Below are positions 26,118-35,450 of a stretch of DNA of 64,000 bases, piece after piece. Origin of the DNA: JALOOB01 sp040766655 (lineage in GTDB: Bacteria; Chloroflexota; Anaerolineae; CG2-30-64-16); assembly GCA_040766655.1 (NCBI GenBank), contig JAXGQB010000007.1, forward strand, positions 62,001 to 126,000, written 5' to 3'. How positions within the stretch are numbered: the stretch's first letter is position 1; each line of letters opens with the position of its first letter. The notes beneath the pieces are model-generated. The model made no database searches, was not told the DNA's origin, and saw only the letters and a program-made list of their open reading frames with translations. A program made the position numbers and the translations under genes.

Positions 26118-29100
26118 TCACTGCGCAGGGGGCGATTCGAACGGCAGGGGCGACACGGGGCCCTCCGCCTCGGCTGCGCCGAAGCGCGGCAGCAGGAAGG
26201 TGGCTGCCGCGCCGGCCGGCGCCCGGTCGGGTGCGACGACCTGGTAGACCGTCACCGCACCGCCCTGGTAGGCCACGTCGAGATAGCCTGCGTCCCGCAG
26301 CCGCTCGAACTTCTCCAATCCCTCCGCGCTGTAGTAGGCACGCTCCAGCTCGCCCACGACGATGTAGGAGACGCCGTAGTGGTCCAGCAGGCTGCGCGCG
26401 CGGTCGAGGTCCGTCGTGTTGTACATCTCTGCCACATGGCGCACGCGGCGTTCCACCACCTCACCCGGCGTGACGGAGCGCTGCTGGCGCTGGTGCCAGT
26501 TCCAGCCCTGGACCGCGGGCAGGCCGGTGTAAACGCTGAAGCGGCTGCCCCAGCGATACTCGGGGATCTGCGCCTCGAGGATCGCCGGCGTCCCCTGGAC
26601 GTTACGCATCAGCCACAGCATGGCGGCCTTGTCGTCCGCGAACCGCAACTCCCTGCCGTTGTCGAAGTATTGCGCCCGGTCCATGTACGCCATGCCATCC
26701 AGCCCGCGCGGAGACGCATCGGCAGAGAAGCGGTCGCGCATCTTGGCGCGCGCCGCGAACGGCGGATAGAGCATCGTGCCGGCAAAGAGCAGCGCGAGCC
26801 CGGCCCAGGCCACCTTGCTCCACGGGATGCGACCGCGGGCGCTGCGCTCCGCGAAGCTGGCGAGCCCGTAGGCCAGGCTGACGCCGAACAACGTCCACGC
26901 CTGCAGGCCGAACTTGAAGACCGTGTTCATGCGGCCGATGTCGTCCTTCTGGCGGAGCACCTCCACGCCCATGGTGATCGCGAGGGCCAGCGCCAGGAGC
27001 AGGAGCGCCATGCGCCGCGCGGCGGGCAGCTCCCGGCCCAGGGCGAGCAGGGCGGCAAGGGCCAGCAGCGGCAGCGCCACCAGCCACACCCGAACGCCCA
27101 TCAGCCAGCCCAGCCCCAGCAGGACGACGAGGAACCCGATGAGGCCCGGTGCGGCGCGCGACAGCCACCCCGGCAGGCGATCTTCACGCCGCTGCGCGGC
27201 CAGCTCCGCGAGGAGGTAGACGATCGCCAACGCGATGAAGAAGCCCCAATGCGTCAGGTAGTCGCCGATGGCCGTCTTGCCGTCCTTGTAGAGCTCCAGG
27301 CCGGCGTACGCAGTAGCGTAGTTGCTGGTGAACGGGTAGAACGCCACCGAGCCCACCGCGACGACGATCACCAGGCGCCAGAGCACCGAGGCAACGGCGC
27401 GCACGCCGAAGGCGAGCCAGGCCTCCGTATCGCCGGGCCGGTGGACGGTAGGGGCGGCCCTATGTGGCCGCCCATGTCCCCGGCGGCTCGCCTCGAGGAC
27501 GACGAGCGCAGCGGCTGCCGCGAGGGCATAGGTCGGAAAGTCCCACGTATTGGTGGCGCGCAGCGCACCGATCACGAATCCAAGCAGCAGGAGCAGCGCT
27601 AGCTCCGGCAGGGGCACCGCCCACACCGGGGGCTCCCCGCCCCGCCCGGCAGCGCGCGGCGCGTGCATTGCCAGCGCGACGATTGCGGCCAACGCGAGCA
27701 GCGTCAGCGGCAGGGCCATCATGTGTGCGTGCAGGTCCGCGTAGACGAACGTGAAGAAGGGGAACTCGTTGATGGTGTCCGGGATGACGCGGGAGGCGTT
27801 CCAGAACCACCAGTCGTTCGGGAACTCGAGCGTCGCCTTGTTCGTGAGCACGTTGATCGCGCCGCTGGCGGCCGACACCAGCCTGGCGAGGCCAGGGATC
27901 GAGCTTTCGATGACGACCGTGCCGCGGTGGCCGAGCTCATCCAGGAGCAGCTTGAGGTTGCCCAGGTTGCCGATGACGGCGACGAGGATGGCGCCCGCCA
28001 GCCCTGCAACCCACGGCCGCGCACCCTCGGCGCCTGTGCCGGCTGCCGGGATGGCGGCGGGCGCAGGAACGGCAGCGACATCGCGAGCCCCTTCGCCCTC
28101 CACCGGCCCGGAATCCACATCATCGGGGAGATCACGTCGCAGCATTGGGCGCTCGGCCGTGCGATCGCCGGCTGACAGGCCGAACGCAACGGAGAACGCG
28201 CCGACGCCGGTCAAGGCGAAGAAGGTGGGCACGGCGAGGTTGTACGCCACCCACGGCACGATGCCTGCCAGCTTCGTCAGCGTGGCGACGAGCACCCAGC
28301 CGAAGTAGTAGTAGTTCATGTACCCGCCCGCGTGCCAGGGGTCGTACGGCGGGAAGGTGGTCGAGCGAATGACTGCGTTGAGGTACGCGAACTCCATCGG
28401 CTTCTCCCCGCCCCGCGCCAGGTGCCACAGATCGGGGTTGCCGATGCGGATGAGCAGGAAGAGCCCGAAGAACGCGAGGAAGACGCCCTCCTCCGCGAGC
28501 AACAGGCCGCGGCGCGCACGGATGAACCTGCCCAAGGCCGCCCTCTGCCGCCAGGCAGTCACGGCGGAAACGCCGATGAGCAGTCCAAGGCAGATAGCGA
28601 TCCATGACTTACTATACGAAGCCAGCTTCAGGGCTGGCCCGAACCAGCTCAGCCAGGCCAGCAGCAGCAGGCCGGCCGTCTTTGCCACGCCGTATCCCCG
28701 ATCGGGCAACGGCCGAAGGACGGCGAACAGCAGAGGGAACGCGGCCCACCCGATGATCAGCACCAGGAACAGCCAGACGAGCACCGACAGCAGAGGCGAG
28801 CGGTTGACCGCGCTGTCCAGATCGAAGATCTCCGACCAGGTGCCCCCCTCGGCCTGAGCCTCGGCCTCGTCGGGCGTCAACAGGAGCGCGGTCGGCGCCT
28901 GCGTGACCTGCTTGCTAGTCATTGGTAGCACATGTTCCAGATCGATGGGCTCTAGGTAGCTTCGCACCAGGCCTGCGCTATAGGCAGAGGTCTTGCGAAA
29001 TACGAACACCTCCGGGTGATCGTAGACACTGAAAGCCTCCTCGGCCGAGGTGTCCCTAAGTTGAATGCCAGCGATCGTGGGAAAGGAGTAGGCGTGCAGA

Positions 29101-31019
29101 ACCGGCTGGAACCCCAGTTGCCCTGCGAACAGCCGCTTGTAGTACTCTATGGTCATCGGAAAGCGCATCGGCATGCGCGGCGCAGTGGCCCAGCGCCGAT
29201 TACTGGAAATCACCAGATAGTCCGCCTCGTCAAGCCACCGATACAAGGCCTCCCGCTTCTCGGGTACGTCTTCCCAGTGCATGGCCATCAGTCCGCCATC
29301 GCCGCTGCTGAGCCCGGCGAAATACTGCGAGCTGAACGCGCTTTTCCCATCTACATCTAACGGCACAATTTCGTCCCAAGTCTCAACTCCAAGACGACTG
29401 CCCTGAGGCACGTTCTCATAGATCCACCGCGACGCGGCGATACGTGTCATCGGGCGGCGGTAGATAGCCAGAAAGCCCCATCCCCAGAGCATGGTGGCGA
29501 CTGTGACGAGCGCGATGAGCGCGTAACCCGGTTTGATGGTAACAGGTTGAAGGTTGAAGGTTGAAGATGGCGCGGCGCGCATGGAAGAAGGAAGATGGAA
29601 GATTGAAGATCGCGGGCAGAGGGCGCGGCGGAGCGACGACCAGGTTGTGGGGCGCGAGAGCTCGAAGAGGAGCCAGGCGGCGAGCAGCGCCAGCATGGGA
29701 TAGATGGGCAGGTAGTAGCGCATCGTGTACGAGAACTGCATGCTGTGGTACAGGAACATGCCGCCGATCCAGGCAGCGGGCAGGAGATGCGCCTTGACTG
29801 CCTCCGGTGCCGGCCGCACGGTGAGGCCGCGAACGATCTGCAGCACCGCGACCGCCCAGCCGGTCCACGCGGTCACGCCGAGAGGGATGCCCATGCCCCA
29901 GACCACCATGTTGAAAAAAGGAAATACAAAACGCGTTTGGTTCGCCCAGGAGTGTGCAGGCGGGCTTTCAATATCAAGCTTGACCGTCCGGCTGATGTCA
30001 CGCATGTTCGCCAGCCAGTCTGGCGCGAAGCTGAAATCCAGCAGTCCTGTGCCACCAAACGAATAAGGCTGCATGGTGCGAAACACCGCAATCGCCATCA
30101 GGATCAGCAAGAGCCAGCGAAAAAAGGTCGCCTGAAATAACAGGGGGCCAAGCACCAATGGACTCTCCTGTGTGCCAGGCTGCGTTTGCCGAGAATTGGA
30201 AGTGGCAAGACGCTGCCAGTCATCCCAGGCGCGGATGCCCGTCGCCAGCAGCGCGATCACGGCCATCGGCACGAGGTTGATGCGACAGGCGAGCGACGCA
30301 CCGAGGCTCGCCCCGAGCGCGACGTAGGTGGCCCATCCGCTGCGGCGGGCCGGGTCCGCGCCCTGGGCCACGCGCACCGCAAAGTAGAAGGTGAGCGCCG
30401 CGAAGAAGGTCGCGAAGGTGTCGACGGTGTAGAAGTGCGACTGCTGCAGGGCCAGGACCGCGAAGGTGTAGAACGCGGCGGCGAGCAGCCCCACGCGCAC
30501 GTTGTGCAGCCGGCGGCCGATGACGTACACCAGCCAGACCACGCCGAGGTCGAACAGGCCCGACATGAACCGGCCCACCAGGTGCACGCCGTCGTAGCCG
30601 GTCATCATGATCGGGATGCCCGGGCTGGACTGCCAGATCTGCGCGAATTCGTTGAACTTCTGGGCAAACTCCGCCACGATGCGCACGATGAAGAGAGGCA
30701 ACGTGCCGTACACGAAGAAGTCGTAGCCGATGTTGTACGGATTCATCGGTGACTGGGAACTGTCAAGAAACTGGCGCAAGGACGACGGCAGGTCCATTGC
30801 CGAGGTCACCATGGTCAGGAAGCGCTCATCGGGATGGATGTGGGTGAACTCGTCCCAATTGAGGTTGGTCAGGCGCAAGAATGCGCCGATCACCAGCAGG
30901 CCGGCCATGATCCAACGCGGCGCAGCGTCGGTCCGCAGCCAAGTTCTGAAGCGCATTGCCGCTTCCCTTTCGTGCCAGGCACGCGGGGAGCGAGTGGGTT
31001 CAGTCTGTCCGTTTGACAT
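26118..31019 (-). CDS. Second fusion of PMT/ArnT-like glycosyltransferase and DUF2298 YYY domain
   Basis: At 1633 residues this is the largest gene of the window and a paralogue of its downstream neighbour. The N-terminal GT-C half has HIHPDERFLTMVTSAM with the acidic pair. The C-terminal half carries GYMNYYYFGWVLVATLTKLAG and RMNTVFKFGLQAW, hallmarks of DUF2298. A repeat-derived stretch (SSIFHLPSSM, STFNLQPVT) interrupts a loop near residue 480. ATG 31019 has GGAG 8 nt upstream; ATG 30956 is an alternative start. It is predicted to lie in the cytoplasmic membrane with its catalytic loops outside. It is probably co-transcribed with the genes on either side, with gaps of 4 and 33 nt. Confidence 0.82.
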   Translation of the reverse strand: MSNGQTEPTRSPRAWHEREAAMRFRTWLRTDAAPRWIMAGLLVIGAFLRLTNLNWDEFTHIHPDERFLTMVTSAMDLPSSLRQFLDSSQSPMNPYNIGYDFFVYGTLPLFIVRIVAEFAQKFNEFAQIWQSSPGIPIMMTGYDGVHLVGRFMSGLFDLGVVWLVYVIGRRLHNVRVGLLAAAFYTFAVLALQQSHFYTVDTFATFFAALTFYFAVRVAQGADPARRSGWATYVALGASLGASLACRINLVPMAVIALLATGIRAWDDWQRLATSNSRQTQPGTQESPLVLGPLLFQATFFRWLLLILMAIAVFRTMQPYSFGGTGLLDFSFAPDWLANMRDISRTVKLDIESPPAHSWANQTRFVFPFFNMVVWGMGIPLGVTAWTGWAVAVLQIVRGLTVRPAPEAVKAHLLPAAWIGGMFLYHSMQFSYTMRYYLPIYPMLALLAAWLLFELSRPTTWSSLRRALCPRSSIFHLPSSMRAAPSSTFNLQPVTIKPGYALIALVTVATMLWGWGFLAIYRRPMTRIAASRWIYENVPQGSRLGVETWDEIVPLDVDGKSAFSSQYFAGLSSGDGGLMAMHWEDVPEKREALYRWLDEADYLVISSNRRWATAPRMPMRFPMTIEYYKRLFAGQLGFQPVLHAYSFPTIAGIQLRDTSAEEAFSVYDHPEVFVFRKTSAYSAGLVRSYLEPIDLEHVLPMTSKQVTQAPTALLLTPDEAEAQAEGGTWSEIFDLDSAVNRSPLLSVLVWLFLVLIIGWAAFPLLFAVLRPLPDRGYGVAKTAGLLLLAWLSWFGPALKLASYSKSWIAICLGLLIGVSAVTAWRQRAALGRFIRARRGLLLAEEGVFLAFFGLFLLIRIGNPDLWHLARGGEKPMEFAYLNAVIRSTTFPPYDPWHAGGYMNYYYFGWVLVATLTKLAGIVPWVAYNLAVPTFFALTGVGAFSVAFGLSAGDRTAERPMLRRDLPDDVDSGPVEGEGARDVAAVPAPAAIPAAGTGAEGARPWVAGLAGAILVAVIGNLGNLKLLLDELGHRGTVVIESSIPGLARLVSAASGAINVLTNKATLEFPNDWWFWNASRVIPDTINEFPFFTFVYADLHAHMMALPLTLLALAAIVALAMHAPRAAGRGGEPPVWAVPLPELALLLLLGFVIGALRATNTWDFPTYALAAAAALVVLEASRRGHGRPHRAAPTVHRPGDTEAWLAFGVRAVASVLWRLVIVVAVGSVAFYPFTSNYATAYAGLELYKDGKTAIGDYLTHWGFFIALAIVYLLAELAAQRREDRLPGWLSRAAPGLIGFLVVLLGLGWLMGVRVWLVALPLLALAALLALGRELPAARRMALLLLALALAITMGVEVLRQKDDIGRMNTVFKFGLQAWTLFGVSLAYGLASFAERSARGRIPWSKVAWAGLALLFAGTMLYPPFAARAKMRDRFSADASPRGLDGMAYMDRAQYFDNGRELRFADDKAAMLWLMRNVQGTPAILEAQIPEYRWGSRFSVYTGLPAVQGWNWHQRQQRSVTPGEVVERRVRHVAEMYNTTDLDRARSLLDHYGVSYIVVGELERAYYSAEGLEKFERLRDAGYLDVAYQGGAVTVYQVVAPDRAPAGAAATFLLPRFGAAEAEGPVSPLPFESPPAQ
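29540..29612. repeat. GGTTGAA / GGAAGAT short-tandem element inserted in a coding sequence
   Basis: Three copies of AGGTTGA (29543-29565) and, after a GC-rich spacer, copies of GGAAGAT/GGAAGATT (29583-29609) make a dispersed-repeat type module. On the coding strand they give STFNLQP and SSIFHLPSS peptides. It is unrelated to the neighbouring coding sequence and is absent from the paralogue at the same place. Confidence 0.8.
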
Positions 31020-31052
31020 GTCGAATGCTCCAGGTCCGGCGCGAGCGGCCGG

Positions 31053-33089
31053 TCATTCTGAAGAACGAATCACCACGTCGTACGCGGTGAAGAGCAGGGG
31101 GCCATCGGGCTCGCCCGCAGGCCCACCTGCCCTGTAGATCTCAACCAGCGTCCCGTCCGGGTATGCCTGCCGGATGAAGGCCAGATCGCCCATGCGTTCC
31201 GGCAGGAGGATGAATGCTGCATTATAACCCAGGTCGATATAGTCCGGCGGACCGGTCAGCGGCTCCACCACATCCAGGTACGGGTTCTTCGAGATAAAGG
31301 TGGCGGAGCCGAACTCCGCCCACATCCTCGGCGCGCCGTGGAAATACTGCTTCCATAAGGGCCCCAGGCTCTGCATGTGGTGTCCGATGGCCGTGGACAC
31401 CTCGCCGTTGAAGGTACCGTATACCCAGCTCTCCTGATACGGGCCGAAGTAGAATCGCACACTGCCACACACCAGGAAAGCTGCCACCGAGAAAGCCAGG
31501 ATGTGGTGCCCCAGGCTCGGAATGCTTAGCAGATCTGCCAGAATGTGCGCCAGCTCCCGCAACGCAATTGCGACAAAAAACATCGCCGGGACGCTGCTGG
31601 ACAGGATGCGCTGGCTCGAAGGCGCTCCCTCGGTCAGCACGCCGCCGGTGACGATCACGACCAGGAACCAGATCACGAAGACGGCGTATCGCCATGCGGG
31701 CGACTCGACGATCGCCGGCCGCGCCGGACCGAGTTCTTCCCCGGTCGGGCCACGACGCCGATCGACCAGGCGTGCCAGGCTCAGCGCCACACCAAGCACG
31801 AAGAGCATCGAGGCACCGAAATCAAGCAGCGGCCGGCCCGGCTTGTAGAAATCGGTCCGATCATGAAACACGTTGAAGGCAAAGAGCACCTTGCGGAATT
31901 GCTCGGCCACGACTGCGGCCTGGCTGCGTCCGAGCAGCTCCGCCTCGCGCGCCAGCCAGCCCGACTGGATGATGCCGACCTGGTTGATTCGGGCGTTGAA
32001 ATCGTCGGGGTGCTGGAACGCGAAGAGCAACATCGGCCCCGCCGCGACCAGAAAGCCGAGCAGCATCGCGGCGAGGCCCCTGCGCGACCGCGCGATGAAG
32101 GCCGGCTCGGCGAGCGCAGCCCAAGCGATGATTCCCACCAGGATAACCGGCACCTGGCGACCGCCGGTGTAGAAGAAGAATGCCAGTCCGGCCAGAAGCC
32201 CGCTCATCATCCATGGCCACCTTCTTCCCCCCTGCCAGCCCATCACCATGAAGTAAAGCGCCCAGACGACGAAGAAGGGATCGGCGATATTGTTCAGGCC
32301 GAGCCGGCTGTAGTGAATGTGGTAATGATAGCCGGCGAGAAGTAACGCTACAGGCAGCGCCAGACCGCGGCCGAACAGGCGGCGCACGAGCATGTAGGCG
32401 CCCAGCACGCTCAACGTCCCCACGATCGCCCATGGCAGCCGCAGGCCGAACACGTTGTCGCCCGCCAGCCTCAGCCACGCTGCCTGGAAGAACGCGTAGA
32501 GCGACGGCATCGAGAGGTGACCGGTGCTGAACATGTTGGTCATGCGCCCGTCGAGGGCCTCGCGCGCCCAGCGACCGAAATTCCCCTCATCTCCGCTCAG
32601 GGTCCAGGGGATCGTGTCGATCCGCCAGGCACGCAGGACCAGCGCGAACAGCACCAGCGCCGCCACGGCCCCGGCCTCCCACGCATCGATCCCGCGGAGC
32701 GTCGCCTGCAGGCCGCTGAGCCCTTCGGCGGCCCACGGCAGGCTGCTCGCAAGGGTCAGCGCCATCCCGGCCACCCACAGGTAGAAGATCGGCCAGTAGT
32801 TGGCGTGCGGCCTGAGCAAGAGCACCACGGCCAAGAGTGCGAGCAGCACACCGAGCACTACCAGTCCAAACCGTATTCCCTGCTCCATCGAGCGGCGCAG
32901 GCGACTTGGCACCCGCTGCACCTGCACCAGATCTGACCGCCGGGTCAGTAGCAGCAGGAAGGTGGCTGCCACAACATACGAGACCAAGCCATCAAGAAAA
33001 TGCTCAGGACGTCTGGCGAAGATGAACTGCCCGATGAATGCAAAGACGAGCGTTGCCAGCAGATACCAGCGGGCTATGCTCCGACGCAT
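31053..33089 (-). CDS. GT39/PMT-type membrane glycosyltransferase
   Basis: The 678-residue protein has four N-terminal hydrophobic segments, then a GT-C domain whose first extracytoplasmic loop is WTLSGDEGNFGRWAREALDG, with the Asp-Glu pair typical of GT39/ArnT-like transferases. Several helices follow (VPVILVGIIAWAAL, AMLLGFLVAAGPMLLFAF), then a soluble C-terminal domain with no recognised motif. It should use a polyprenyl-phosphate sugar donor on the outer side of the membrane; donor and acceptor are unknown. It is the first gene of the tandem minus-strand run of membrane transferases, 33 nt from the next. ATG 33089 has a weak AGAGG site upstream. Confidence 0.82.
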   Translation of the reverse strand: MRRSIARWYLLATLVFAFIGQFIFARRPEHFLDGLVSYVVAATFLLLLTRRSDLVQVQRVPSRLRRSMEQGIRFGLVVLGVLLALLAVVLLLRPHANYWPIFYLWVAGMALTLASSLPWAAEGLSGLQATLRGIDAWEAGAVAALVLFALVLRAWRIDTIPWTLSGDEGNFGRWAREALDGRMTNMFSTGHLSMPSLYAFFQAAWLRLAGDNVFGLRLPWAIVGTLSVLGAYMLVRRLFGRGLALPVALLLAGYHYHIHYSRLGLNNIADPFFVVWALYFMVMGWQGGRRWPWMMSGLLAGLAFFFYTGGRQVPVILVGIIAWAALAEPAFIARSRRGLAAMLLGFLVAAGPMLLFAFQHPDDFNARINQVGIIQSGWLAREAELLGRSQAAVVAEQFRKVLFAFNVFHDRTDFYKPGRPLLDFGASMLFVLGVALSLARLVDRRRGPTGEELGPARPAIVESPAWRYAVFVIWFLVVIVTGGVLTEGAPSSQRILSSSVPAMFFVAIALRELAHILADLLSIPSLGHHILAFSVAAFLVCGSVRFYFGPYQESWVYGTFNGEVSTAIGHHMQSLGPLWKQYFHGAPRMWAEFGSATFISKNPYLDVVEPLTGPPDYIDLGYNAAFILLPERMGDLAFIRQAYPDGTLVEIYRAGGPAGEPDGPLLFTAYDVVIRSSE

Positions 33090-33192
33090 GAGAGCCCTCT
33101 CGCTACACCACGAATTGGACTAACAACACTGGCGTCATCTCCTCCTGAAGCTGGTGCAGGTGTCACACCGGACGGCGGATCGATCTTAGCGA

Positions 33193-35352
33193 CTACCGCA
33201 TCAGCAGCGGAAGCCAGGTAAAATTGCCGATCCAATCTCCGAAGTCCACAGTAATAACGTCTCCAGCCTCAACACTGACATTCACCTTGCCCGGCGTCGA
33301 TGAACGCAGGCCCAACGGTGGCACGTGAACCACATCATACAAACCGGGTTCAATAGACGGCATCGAATACGCACCGTCAACCCCAGTCCGCGTGAGCCCT
33401 CTAACCGTGACTCCCGAGTAGAGAATTACCTCCACACCGAAGATGCCCTGCTCACCCGACTCTCTCTTTCCGTTCCCGTTGACATCGTTCCAGACGACCC
33501 CACTAATAGATCCAGTCGTAGGAATGGTTGGCGTAGCCGTTGGAGTCGACGTGAAAGTGGGAGTCGGAGTCGGCGTGTGAGTCGATGTCGCCGTCGGCGT
33601 CGGCGTGTATGTTGGGAACGGGACCACCTCGGACTCCAGCCGGAGTTCACCCCACCCCGTGACGCTCGCTGCGGCGGCAAACGTACTGGTGCCCCTACGA
33701 ATCATGTGAGACTGGCCGGCTGTTCCCCCCCGGACATCATCATCCCACACTCCGAATGTGAATTTGACCCGTTGACCAACCTGGAACGTAGAGAGCCCAA
33801 GCGCAGACACGGGAATTGCCGCTTCGAAGGACCACCCGCTTGCAGTTGTCTGCGTGTAGAAGGATGAGCTGTGAATAGGCACACCTTGGTCCGCCTGTCG
33901 GCCGTCGATTGCGAAGGTGAATTGATGCGTGCCTGCGAAAGACTCAAGGCCTATCTCGATCGAATCGCTCAGCCACGGTTTGGCCGGGTCACCATCATTT
34001 CCGATGAGCACGTCATCTACGACCGAACCGGCCACGTATAGATTGTCTGACGACCAAGCTGCTTTGAGATTAATGAACATGTCGCTACTGCTCGGTATCT
34101 CGCGGTCAATCGTCTCGGCCTTATTCTTGCCGAGGTCAAAGCCAGCAATGTGACTCCACTCGGAAAGCCAGCCATCGAGAGAAGGCGGATGCGTCGCACG
34201 TTTGACCGATGCAGTCAGATCTAGAGTGCGGCGTAAGATTACGCCCCCGTTGCCGGCCGCAAGAACGTGATTGGCATCCAATACGGAAATCTTCTGAAGT
34301 GTAACGTCGACACCCGTGATCTCACCCGACCATGTCAATCCACCATCGGATGTTACCAGCATAGTCCCGTTAGTGCCGCAAGTCCAACCTACGGCCGCAT
34401 CCAAGAAGTCGACCCCATAAAGGTCGTTTCCGACTATACTTCCTCTCTCTTCCCATGTTGCTCCGCCATTAGACGTAGTGAGGATGGTTCCACCATGACC
34501 CACCACTACCCCGTGCGCGGTATCCGCGAAAAACACCCCCTCAAGGATCACACTAGTGCCTGACTGCTGACGCGTCCACGTGGCTCCGCCATCCGTCGAC
34601 TTAAGAATATTGCCGCCCCAGCCAACAACCCAGCCCACATTCTGATCAACAAAGAACACATCCTGCAGGTTAGTCTGTGGAGCAGGCATCTGTGTAGCTT
34701 GCCAAGTCGACCCACCATTGGTGGTGCGCCGAATCCATGACTGGCCGACAATCCAGCCACGTTGCCGATCAAGGAAATGCGCACCGAGAAGATTGTGGTT
34801 AGCGCCGTAGTCTTGCTGCTGCCACGTTGTGCCTCCATCTGTAGTCTTGCCGACGTAGTTCCATCCTACAATCCAGCCGTAGTATCGATCGACAAACACC
34901 ATATCGTGAATGTCGACACCGGTCGCGGCTTGCTGGGGCGTCGTCATCCAGTGGAGACCAGCATCAGCAGTCTCCAAGACCAAGCCCCCAGCCCCAGCTG
35001 CGCGAGCAAGTTTCTGGTCTACCCACTGCACCGGCCAGAGCCAGCGATCAGTCCCGCTGGGCTGCAGACGCCACGTGCCCTTGAGATGGGATGGAACTCC
35101 AGCCATGTAGCCGTCCCCGGAGAGCTCCTGTCCGCCGCCCGGTGATACGTCGATCCCTTGGCGCGGAGGACCCTCGGATGGCTCCAGAGAAGCTCTGACC
35201 TGTACGATCGGGGTTTGCAGGACAGCAAGCGGTATTGGGGTCGAGTTAGGATTGGAATCCGCGCTGGACAAGATAGGCGTCGCAACAACACTGATGGTTG
35301 CCACGAAGGCGACAAGAGCGCACAGTGTGTGCAGGCTCAGTTTCCGAGGCAT
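33193..35352 (-). CDS. Secreted multidomain protein: Ycf48/BNR-like propeller, CBM9-like domain, SdrD-B-like domain
   Basis: ATG 35352 has an AAGGAGG site 7 nt upstream and starts a signal peptide (LCALVAFVATISVVATP). Residues 75-400 carry repeated motifs (GKTTDGGTTWQQQD, LKSTDGGATWTRQ), the sorting-like Asp-box repeats of Ycf48/photosynthesis-assembly or sialidase-like propellers. A family 9-like carbohydrate-binding domain (about 400-590, PPSLDGWLSEWSH to VTGWGELRLE) follows. Then come a Thr/Pro linker (YTPTPTATSTHTPTPTPTFT) and a Cna-B/SdrD-B-like domain (GVVWNDVNGNGKRESGE). The extreme C-terminus is FTWLPLLMR. It is exported and probably surface-attached, and may bind polysaccharide. The GC content is lower than upstream genes. 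Confidence 0.8.
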   Translation of the reverse strand: MPRKLSLHTLCALVAFVATISVVATPILSSADSNPNSTPIPLAVLQTPIVQVRASLEPSEGPPRQGIDVSPGGGQELSGDGYMAGVPSHLKGTWRLQPSGTDRWLWPVQWVDQKLARAAGAGGLVLETADAGLHWMTTPQQAATGVDIHDMVFVDRYYGWIVGWNYVGKTTDGGTTWQQQDYGANHNLLGAHFLDRQRGWIVGQSWIRRTTNGGSTWQATQMPAPQTNLQDVFFVDQNVGWVVGWGGNILKSTDGGATWTRQQSGTSVILEGVFFADTAHGVVVGHGGTILTTSNGGATWEERGSIVGNDLYGVDFLDAAVGWTCGTNGTMLVTSDGGLTWSGEITGVDVTLQKISVLDANHVLAAGNGGVILRRTLDLTASVKRATHPPSLDGWLSEWSHIAGFDLGKNKAETIDREIPSSSDMFINLKAAWSSDNLYVAGSVVDDVLIGNDGDPAKPWLSDSIEIGLESFAGTHQFTFAIDGRQADQGVPIHSSSFYTQTTASGWSFEAAIPVSALGLSTFQVGQRVKFTFGVWDDDVRGGTAGQSHMIRRGTSTFAAAASVTGWGELRLESEVVPFPTYTPTPTATSTHTPTPTPTFTSTPTATPTIPTTGSISGVVWNDVNGNGKRESGEQGIFGVEVILYSGVTVRGLTRTGVDGAYSMPSIEPGLYDVVHVPPLGLRSSTPGKVNVSVEAGDVITVDFGDWIGNFTWLPLLMR

Positions 35353-35450
35353 TCGCAACCTCCTTGGTTGGACATCTAACAGCGCAACACTCCGCGCACC
35401 ACAAGGATGCAATTCAGCAAACAGCGGTCTTCACAGAGGTCACTGTTACC

